From Tannerella sp. (GTDB taxonomy: Bacteria > Bacteroidota > Bacteroidia > Bacteroidales > Tannerellaceae), in contig JAISWC010000113.1 of NCBI GenBank assembly GCA_031271245.1, positions 1 through 5,011 on the forward strand: a DNA stretch of 5,011 nt. Reading direction: 5' to 3'. The notes beneath the pieces are model-generated. The model was given only the letters and a program-made list of their open reading frames with translations, searched no databases and was not told the DNA's origin. The position numbers and the translations under genes are program-made. The first letter of the stretch is position 1. Each line of letters starts with the position of its first letter. Of the stretch, positions 1 to 5,011 are shown piece by piece.

Positions 1-2449
1 ATCCGACGCTTGAAGGGTCGTTTTTGATTCCCGCCAGGTTCTCATAATACCAGATAATCAAATCGCCGAGCAGCATGACATGATTGCGTGAATTCATCGC
101 CGGATCGGCCGTGTCACCGTTCCAAAGTTCCCAGATGGTTGTTGCACCTTTCTCAATCATGTATCCCCATGACGGATAAGTGGTATTTGTTGCTATCTTG
201 CAAGCAAGTTCGAGATTCCCGTACAGGGTAAGCCCGCGCATGAGATGCTGGATGCCGAGTACTCCCGCGCTGACATGACCCTGACAGTCGCCTTCCGTTT
301 TATCGACAATGTTTTTGAAAACTTTTTCTTCGTAACCTTCGGGCACAAGTCCGAGTTGAAGCGACAGGATATTGGCTGTTACCGTATTGTTATCATACTG
401 CGCTGTTTCCCTGTTGAAAAACTTCCTGTTATAGGCATCTTTTATCTTAGCAGCCAAATCCTTATAAACAGATGCATCTTCCGAAATGCCGTTCATCAGT
501 GCGAATTTCTGCATTAACTGTAAAATACTGTAAAATACGGTCGTACTCAACACCTCTCCATTTGTTTTACGCGAAGGATCCGCGGAATGAATAAGCTCCG
601 GTTTTTCGGGGGGCATGCACCAGTCACCGTAAGTGTCTTTTACGAGGATGTAATCTTTCATTTGGGTAGCAGTCATGTGTTCTACCCATTTTTTCATTGA
701 CGGATAGCGTTCCTTGATCGACCTGTCGTCGCCAAACTGACTGTACAGCATATCGGCGATATAAAAATAGGCGGATGGCCATGTTACGTCGTCGTTAAAA
801 ATCGTCCAGTAACGGGGCGATACCACCGAAATACTGCCTGCTTCGTTCATGGATTCTTCTATATCCACGAGCCATTTATTGTAAAGCAGCGAATTGTTGA
901 AAATAAAACTCTCCCCGTATGCACCCGTAGCGCGGTCTCCAAGCCAGCCGAGACGCTCGTCGCGCTGCGGACAGTCGGTCGGCATACCGCGATAGTTCCC
1001 GCGGATGCCCCAATAGGCGCTGTGATATATTTTGTTTAATATTTCGTCCGACGATTCGAATGTGCCGGTTGTTGCCATCTTGTCGTAAATCACTTTGCCG
1101 GTGAAATCATCGATTTTCGGCTCGTAATCAAGTCCCGAAATTTCCACAAACTGAAAACCGTGATAGGTGAACACCGGCTCCCACGTGATTTTTCCGTCTT
1201 TCGCCGGAGTATAAATATCCGTTACTTTGGCGCCGCGAATATTGTCAAGATAAAGTTCGGAGCCATTCGCTTTCAACACTTCCGCAAATTTCATCGTTAC
1301 CGGTTTGTCTTTCTTCACGTTCAGTTTCACGTTCAAGTATCCGACCATGTTCTGTCCCATGTCAACAATATATCGCCCGCCTTCTACCGCCTTGACGGAA
1401 ACGGGTTTTATTTCTTCCATAACTTTCAAACTCGGAGACCGCTGAGCCGTCAGTTTCCCTTTCGGCGCGTCCATGATTTCCGCCTGCTGCCATGCAGAAT
1501 CGTCATAACCGGCTTTTGTCCAGTCGCCCAGTTCGAGGCGTGCATCATATTTTTCGCCGTCAAATTCGTTGTTTTCCGTTACCGGACCATTGTTTGTCGC
1601 TTTCCATTCGCCGGAAGTACAATATGTTGCCGCGCCGTTTTCATGTTCAACTTTCAATACGGCTATCAAACGGGGAACGCCGAACGAAACCATTCCACGT
1701 TTGCGCATTGTCAGGAACCTGCCGTTACCCAGCGCAACGCCAATGGCATTTTTGCCTTTTTTAATCAAACTGGTTACATCATAAGTGAGATAAGGCACGG
1801 AGGCATCATACCAGGTTGGGAGCGGTCCAAAAACGTCGTCGCCTACCTGTTTGCCGTTGATGTACGGCACCGAAGATCCGACGCCGGATATATAAAGCAT
1901 TGCACGAAGGATTTTCCCCTTTCCGACCTCAAACTCCCGGCGAAGATAGCGCGCCGGCAAAATCGTCCTGTTTTCCTCAACCCTCGCCGAATCGCTGATG
2001 CCGATCCATTTCGCATCCGCCCAGTCCGGAGAACCGTCTATCGACGTGGAGAAATGTTGAACGGCGCTCCTGCTTTCATCGCCCGTGTTTGTCCAGACCG
2101 TTACCTGCCAGAAATATTTTTTGCCTTTCTCAAGGGTATTTCCCGCATATTCAACAAACAGGGACTGTTCTGATTCGACTTTTGGGGAATCCCAGAAAAG
2201 ATTTGCCCCCTCTTTCAGATCTTTTTCGCTTGCAGCAATTTCAATTTTATAAGCAGTTTGTATCACACCCTGTCTGTTACTCGATAATTTCCACGAGAAA
2301 CGGGGTTTCTCAACATTTATTCCTTCCGGATTTTTACGCATTTCCGTTTGCAGTTCAATAAATTCGACACTGCCTTTATCTGTTTTTACTGTCGTACAGC
2401 CGACAATACATAAAACTGAAAGTGTAATTGATAAAATTCTTTTAATCAT
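1..2449 (-). CDS. GH78 alpha-L-rhamnosidase, lipoprotein (3' end of gene outside window)
   Basis: Hydrolyses terminal alpha-L-rhamnose from plant glycans or rhamnosylated compounds by an inverting mechanism, probably in the periplasm or on the outer membrane. The minus-strand frame from ATG 2449 is open for 816 codons to the left edge. Residues 1-18 are a lipoprotein signal ending in lipobox IVGC. An N-terminal FnIII-like domain (about 33-137) contains PRFSWKL at 49-55. A Bac_rhamnosid_N-type domain starts near RYLRREF (167-173), and the concanavalin-like domain carries YHGF at 429-432. The (alpha/alpha)6 catalytic barrel begins near 464. Its motif DCPQRDERLGW has D492 and E498, matching the general-acid motif of characterised GH78 enzymes. 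ATTIWELWNGD contains E774, the expected general base. Relatives are roughly 900 residues or more, so about 100 C-terminal residues (the beta-sandwich C domain) are missing at the window edge. There is no Shine-Dalgarno sequence, which is normal for Bacteroidetes. The family is clear; the exact substrate is not. Confidence 0.96.
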   Translation of the reverse strand, partial: MIKRILSITLSVLCIVGCTTVKTDKGSVEFIELQTEMRKNPEGINVEKPRFSWKLSSNRQGVIQTAYKIEIAASEKDLKEGANLFWDSPKVESEQSLFVEYAGNTLEKGKKYFWQVTVWTNTGDESRSAVQHFSTSIDGSPDWADAKWIGISDSARVEENRTILPARYLRREFEVGKGKILRAMLYISGVGSSVPYINGKQVGDDVFGPLPTWYDASVPYLTYDVTSLIKKGKNAIGVALGNGRFLTMRKRGMVSFGVPRLIAVLKVEHENGAATYCTSGEWKATNNGPVTENNEFDGEKYDARLELGDWTKAGYDDSAWQQAEIMDAPKGKLTAQRSPSLKVMEEIKPVSVKAVEGGRYIVDMGQNMVGYLNVKLNVKKDKPVTMKFAEVLKANGSELYLDNIRGAKVTDIYTPAKDGKITWEPVFTYHGFQFVEISGLDYEPKIDDFTGKVIYDKMATTGTFESSDEILNKIYHSAYWGIRGNYRGMPTDCPQRDERLGWLGDRATGAYGESFIFNNSLLYNKWLVDIEESMNEAGSISVVSPRYWTIFNDDVTWPSAYFYIADMLYSQFGDDRSIKERYPSMKKWVEHMTATQMKDYILVKDTYGDWCMPPEKPELIHSADPSRKTNGEVLSTTVFYSILQLMQKFALMNGISEDASVYKDLAAKIKDAYNRKFFNRETAQYDNNTVTANILSLQLGLVPEGYEEKVFKNIVDKTEGDCQGHVSAGVLGIQHLMRGLTLYGNLELACKIATNTTYPSWGYMIEKGATTIWELWNGDTADPAMNSRNHVMLLGDLIIWYYENLAGIKNDPSSVG
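2396..2449 (-). other. Lipoprotein signal peptide of the rhamnosidase
   Basis: Codons 1-18 encode a signal peptidase II signal: positive K3 and R4, a hydrophobic core at 5-16, and lipobox I-V-G-C with the acylated cysteine at residue 18. The mature N-terminus reads C-T-T-V-K-T-D-K-G. It lacks the cluster of acidic residues right after the cysteine that marks surface-exported lipoproteins in several Bacteroidetes. The sequence therefore supports membrane anchoring but not clearly surface display. Confidence 0.85.
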
Positions 2450-2471
2450 GGCTTTTATATTAATTATTGGA

Positions 2472-2483
2472 TTTGCGCGCAAA
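2472..2483. repeat. Perfect 12-bp palindrome over the predicted transcription start
   Basis: TTTGCGCGCAAA is a perfect palindrome with no spacer, so it suits a dimeric protein-binding site rather than an RNA hairpin. It overlaps the last four bases of the putative -7 element and the predicted start site of the rhamnosidase transcript. A repressor bound here would block initiation, but that role is inference. A chance palindrome of this length somewhere in a 155-bp gap is expected only about 4% of the time. Confidence 0.4.
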
Positions 2484-2487
2484 GGTA
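2480..2487 (-). promoter_or_regulatory. Putative Bacteroidetes -7 promoter element for the rhamnosidase gene
   Basis: On the minus strand these bases read TACCTTTG, an exact match to the Bacteroidetes primary-sigma -7 consensus TAnnTTTG. It lies 30 bp upstream of the ATG at 2449, giving a predicted transcript start near 2474 and a leader of about 25 nt. No good TTTG-type -33 element is seen at the usual distance upstream (around 2507-2510 the minus strand reads ATGA). The promoter is therefore either weak or activator-dependent. Confidence 0.5.
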
Positions 2488-2556
2488 TAAAATAATTTTG
2501 AAATAATCATCCGGGCATGAAAAATTAACCTAAAAATACGGATATTGTTCCCAAAG

Positions 2557-2583
2557 TGTACCGCCAAGGCTTGGTGATGTACC
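2557..2583. repeat. Intergenic repeat cluster: two TGTACC copies flanking CCAAGGCTTGG
   Basis: TGTACC occurs at 2557-2562 and 2578-2583, a 21-bp pitch (two helical turns). Between them lies the near-palindrome CCAAGGCTTGG (2564-2574). The GTAC cores are self-complementary, so the unit can also be drawn as an imperfect hairpin with arms GTAC-CGCCA and TGGTG-AT-GTAC. It starts about 20 bp after the antiporter stop codon but has no T-run following it on the minus strand, so it is not a convincing intrinsic terminator. It could be a regulator site or decayed repeat; no function can be assigned. Confidence 0.3.
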
Positions 2584-2604
2584 CGGAGGGGGGACGCCGC
2601 TGTA

Positions 2605-4116
2605 TCAGGTTCGTTTCAGGCGGTAGTTTTTTATTCCCAGATTTTTGTACGTTTCAATCAGAGCGTCTTCATTATTGGTAATAATCAGCAGTTTGTCGCC
2701 CGGATGGAGTTCGGTATTTCCTTTGGGTATAAAGTAGTGCGAATCCCGTTTTACCATAACTGCCAGTGTGTGTTCGGGCATGGCAATGTCCATCAGGCGG
2801 TTGCCGGCGGAGAGGATGTTTTTGTTCAGAGCAATTTCCGTCATGGTGGATTTTATGTCTTCGGAAAATTCTATGTCAAAGTCTTGAAATGCTACCTGAT
2901 CTTCTCCTTTCCTAACCAGCCCCAGCCACTTTCCTACTCCGGTAAGTCCGGAGCCTTGTACCAGCAATGAGAGCAGGGTGATGAAAAATACGATGTTAAA
3001 CATCACCTGGGCGTTTTCCAGACCGGCTGCCAGTGGCAAGATGGCAAAGACAATGGGTACGGCGCCTCGCAAACCGACCCATGAGACGAAGAGTTTTTCC
3101 TTTAGTTTCACTTTCGGGAAAGGCAGCAGGGAGATAAATACTGTCAGCGGTCTTCCGGCGACAATCATAAATATTCCGACGATCAAACCGATCAGGGCTA
3201 CCGGCAGGAGGTCTTTCGGGTTGACCAGCAGTCCCAGCGTGAGGAACATGATCATCTGACCGATCCATGCCAAACCAGTAAAGAAACGCAGGGAGGAACG
3301 CTTGTGTACCAGACGGGCGTTTCCCAGCGCCAGACCTCCGATATAAACAGCGAGGTAGCCGTTTCCTTTCAGGAAACAGGTGGCGGAGAAGATGAATATG
3401 CCGCAGGTGAAGAGCAGTATGGGATAGAGGGAGTCGTTTTCCAGGTTGATTTTATTGATGACATAGACTGCGGCTTTTCCCAGTCCGAAGCCGGCCAGTC
3501 CTCCGATAACGAACTGGAGGAAAAAGTCAAAAACGGCGTTGCCGTATTGCGGGTCGGCGCTACCGGAGAGAATCAGCTGGATCAGAATGACGGTCAGCAT
3601 GTATGCCATCGGGTCGTTGCTTCCGCTTTCCAGTTCGAGGAGGGGGCGCAGTGTTTTTTTCAGGCGGATGCCTTTGCCGCGCAAAATGGAAAAGACGGAT
3701 GCGGAATCGGTGGAAGACATGACAGATGCCAGCAGGAGCGATTCGAGAAAGGTCAGGCGAATACCCGGGAACATCTGTGCTGCATAATAGATGAATATTC
3801 CCGTGAAAAAGGCCATTAGCAGTACGCCAAACGTAGCAAGTATGATGCCCTGTCCCGCAACCGGTTTTATGTCTTCATATTTGGTGTCCAGACCGCCTGA
3901 AAACAGGATGATACAGAGCGCTACTGTCCCGACGGCCTGTGCTACTCCGTAATGCTGAAATTCAAAGCCCAGTCCGTCCGTGCCGAAGAGCATCCCGATA
4001 CCCAGGAAAAGGAGCAGGACGGGCACGCCGAATTTGCTTCCGGCTTTGGTGGCAACAAGGCTCACCAGAAAAAGAATTGATAAAAACAGGAGGATAAATT
4101 CTATGGACAGGTTCAT
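2605..4116 (-). CDS. nhaP2: Potassium(sodium)/proton antiporter, CPA1 family, NhaP2/CvrA-like
   Basis: Inner-membrane antiporter that exchanges cytoplasmic K+ and/or Na+ for protons, serving pH and cation homeostasis. The 503-residue protein has a membrane domain of about 12 hydrophobic segments over residues 1-395. Family landmarks are FSGGLD at 72-77, STDSASVF at 135-142, ESGSNDP at 163-169 with the N167-D168 pair expected at the ion-binding site, and GLRGAVPIVFA at 348-358. Residues about 418-490 form an RCK_C (TrkA-C) ligand-binding domain, the hallmark of the NhaP2/CvrA subgroup. Enterobacterial CvrA is longer and carries an extra C-terminal CorC/HlyC-type domain that is absent here. The ATG at 4116 precedes a typical membrane-protein N-terminus and has an A-rich leader without a Shine-Dalgarno sequence. 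It lies 40 bp after the asnA stop with no good terminator between, suggesting co-transcription. The family is certain; the preferred cation and the symbol are by analogy. Confidence 0.93.
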   Translation of the reverse strand: MNLSIEFILLFLSILFLVSLVATKAGSKFGVPVLLLFLGIGMLFGTDGLGFEFQHYGVAQAVGTVALCIILFSGGLDTKYEDIKPVAGQGIILATFGVLLMAFFTGIFIYYAAQMFPGIRLTFLESLLLASVMSSTDSASVFSILRGKGIRLKKTLRPLLELESGSNDPMAYMLTVILIQLILSGSADPQYGNAVFDFFLQFVIGGLAGFGLGKAAVYVINKINLENDSLYPILLFTCGIFIFSATCFLKGNGYLAVYIGGLALGNARLVHKRSSLRFFTGLAWIGQMIMFLTLGLLVNPKDLLPVALIGLIVGIFMIVAGRPLTVFISLLPFPKVKLKEKLFVSWVGLRGAVPIVFAILPLAAGLENAQVMFNIVFFITLLSLLVQGSGLTGVGKWLGLVRKGEDQVAFQDFDIEFSEDIKSTMTEIALNKNILSAGNRLMDIAMPEHTLAVMVKRDSHYFIPKGNTELHPGDKLLIITNNEDALIETYKNLGIKNYRLKRT

Positions 4117-4156
4117 TTGTTTTTTGGTTTCAGGGTTGTCCCGATTTTTTTTAATA

Positions 4157-5011
4157 TTATATCAGGAAGATTCCTGCTTTCTCTGCCTGTTCCCGCATGT
4201 GCTGAGGCCAGATGCCGGCCTGGATTTCTCCGATATGCGCTTTTCTGAGGAAGAGCATGCACAGGCGGGACTGGCCGATGCCTCCTCCGATGGTTTGGGG
4301 CAGTTCGTTGTTTAACAGTTTTTTATGGAAATAAAAGGATTTTCTTTCTTCCGTATGGGTTTCCCTGAGTTGTTTTTCCAGCGTTTCCGGATTTACTCGG
4401 ATTCCCATGGAGGAAATCTCGAAAGCGCGGCCGAGCGTTTCGTTCCAGATCATGATGTCGCCGTTAAGTCCCGGCAAGCCATTTACCGGCGTTGTCCAGT
4501 CGTCGTAATCAGGAGCGCGTCCGTCGTGTTTTTCGCCGTTGCTCAGTTTGCATCCAATACCGGTAATGAATACGGCTCCTTTTTCTTGGGTAATCCTGTC
4601 TTCCCGTTCCTTGGGGGAGAGGTCGGGATATTTTTGCAGCAATTCTTCTGCATGGATGAAGTGAATGGATTTGGGAAGATACGGTTTGAAACCGGTGAAC
4701 ATCTCGTAGACCATGTATTCGGTGCGTACGATCGCGGCATAGATCTTGCCGACAATTTCTTTGAGAAAATCCAGATTCCTTTCATCGTCGTGCATGACCC
4801 GTTCCCAGTCCCACTGGTCCACGTACAGCGAATGGAGGTTGCCCAGTTCTTCGTCGGCGCGTATGGCATTCATGTCCGTATAGATACCATACCCCTGTTC
4901 GATTTTGAGTTCGGCCAGGGTCAGGCGTTTCCACTTGGCCAGGGAGTGTACGATTTCGGCTTTGGTGTCGTTCAAATCTTTGATGCAGAATGTGACGGCG
5001 CGTTCCGTTCC
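4157..5011 (-). CDS. asnA: Aspartate--ammonia ligase (asparagine synthetase A), N-terminus outside window
   Basis: Cytoplasmic enzyme making asparagine from aspartate, ammonia and ATP (yielding AMP and pyrophosphate) through an aspartyl-adenylate; its fold resembles class II aminoacyl-tRNA synthetases. The frame is open to the right edge, giving 284 visible residues ending at TAA 4159-4157. Counting from the edge, family landmarks are HSLAKWKR (22-29), VDQWDWERV (64-72), HDGRAPDYDDW (162-172), LNGDIMIWN (182-190), FEISSMGIRV (197-206) and PQTIGGGIGQSRL (238-250), the last being the glycine-rich motif-3-like segment with the ATP-binding arginine. The E. coli enzyme has 330 residues and aligns without large gaps, so about 50-60 N-terminal residues are missing. 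A TTG at 4975 is not the start: the 12 codons upstream of it to the edge are open and continue the family's sequence. The gene precedes the antiporter by 40 bp in the same direction. Confidence 0.97.
   Translation of the reverse strand, partial: GTERAVTFCIKDLNDTKAEIVHSLAKWKRLTLAELKIEQGYGIYTDMNAIRADEELGNLHSLYVDQWDWERVMHDDERNLDFLKEIVGKIYAAIVRTEYMVYEMFTGFKPYLPKSIHFIHAEELLQKYPDLSPKEREDRITQEKGAVFITGIGCKLSNGEKHDGRAPDYDDWTTPVNGLPGLNGDIMIWNETLGRAFEISSMGIRVNPETLEKQLRETHTEERKSFYFHKKLLNNELPQTIGGGIGQSRLCMLFLRKAHIGEIQAGIWPQHMREQAEKAGIFLI

Noticed and set aside
245..517. Plus-strand open frame of 90 codons
   Set aside because: It is antisense to the catalytic barrel of the rhamnosidase and has no features of a real gene. 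The same applies to the other short frames at 1492-1784, 2089-2361, 2704-3259 and 3980-4315.
1160..2173. Plus-strand open frame of 337 codons
   Set aside because: It lies wholly antisense to the GH78 gene, whose frame is unambiguous. Its translation is rich in F, R, H and C with no recognisable domain, as expected for the reverse shadow of a long gene.
2564..2604. Terminator after the antiporter
   Set aside because: The only hairpin candidate is imperfect on the minus-strand RNA (an A-C mismatch and a 2-nt bulge) and is not followed by a T-run, so intrinsic termination is not supported.
2450..2604. Small gene, tRNA or insertion-sequence remnant in the intergenic gap
   Set aside because: No cloverleaf-like pairing, no terminal inverted repeats with flanking duplication, and no credible short reading frame were found in this 155-bp stretch.
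3304..3819. Plus-strand open frame of 171 codons
   Set aside because: It is antisense to the membrane domain of the antiporter. Its Q/E/G-rich, low-hydrophobicity composition is the mirror of leucine- and alanine-rich codons, and it resembles no family I recognise.
4543..4869. Minus-strand open frame of 108 codons inside asnA
   Set aside because: It is an out-of-frame shadow within conserved asnA coding sequence.

Overview
The window looks like chromosomal DNA from a member of the Bacteroidetes (Bacteroides / Parabacteroides / Dysgonomonas-like). The reasons are a large lipoprotein glycosidase of the polysaccharide-utilisation type, start codons with A/T-rich leaders and no Shine-Dalgarno sequence, a TAnnTTTG-type -7 element upstream of the glycosidase, and the character of the three proteins. 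The genus is an inference from style, not from a marker gene.

All three genes lie on the minus strand, so they read from right to left. (1) 4157 to the right edge: asnA, ammonia-dependent aspartate--ammonia ligase, with its N-terminus outside the window. (2) 2605-4116: a complete CPA1-type K+(Na+)/H+ antiporter of the NhaP2/CvrA kind with a C-terminal RCK_C (TrkA-C) domain. It starts 40 bp after the asnA stop and is probably co-transcribed with it. (3) Left edge to 2449: a GH78 alpha-L-rhamnosidase lipoprotein, open for 816 codons, with its C-terminus outside the window. It is the largest gene here and is easy to overlook because it has no stop codon inside the window. Both catalytic glutamate motifs are present.

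The only substantial non-coding stretch is the 155 bp at 2450-2604, between the antiporter and the rhamnosidase. It holds a good -7 element for the rhamnosidase, a perfect 12-bp palindrome over the predicted transcription start, and a cluster of small repeats (two TGTACC copies flanking CCAAGGCTTGG). No convincing terminator follows the antiporter.

Functionally the window spans a junction: two housekeeping genes (asparagine synthesis, cation/proton exchange) beside a carbohydrate-degradation gene that probably has its own promoter. It may mark the edge of a rhamnose-glycan utilisation locus continuing to the left. I see no RNA genes, CRISPR, mobile element or defence system, and nothing that supports a previously undescribed system.
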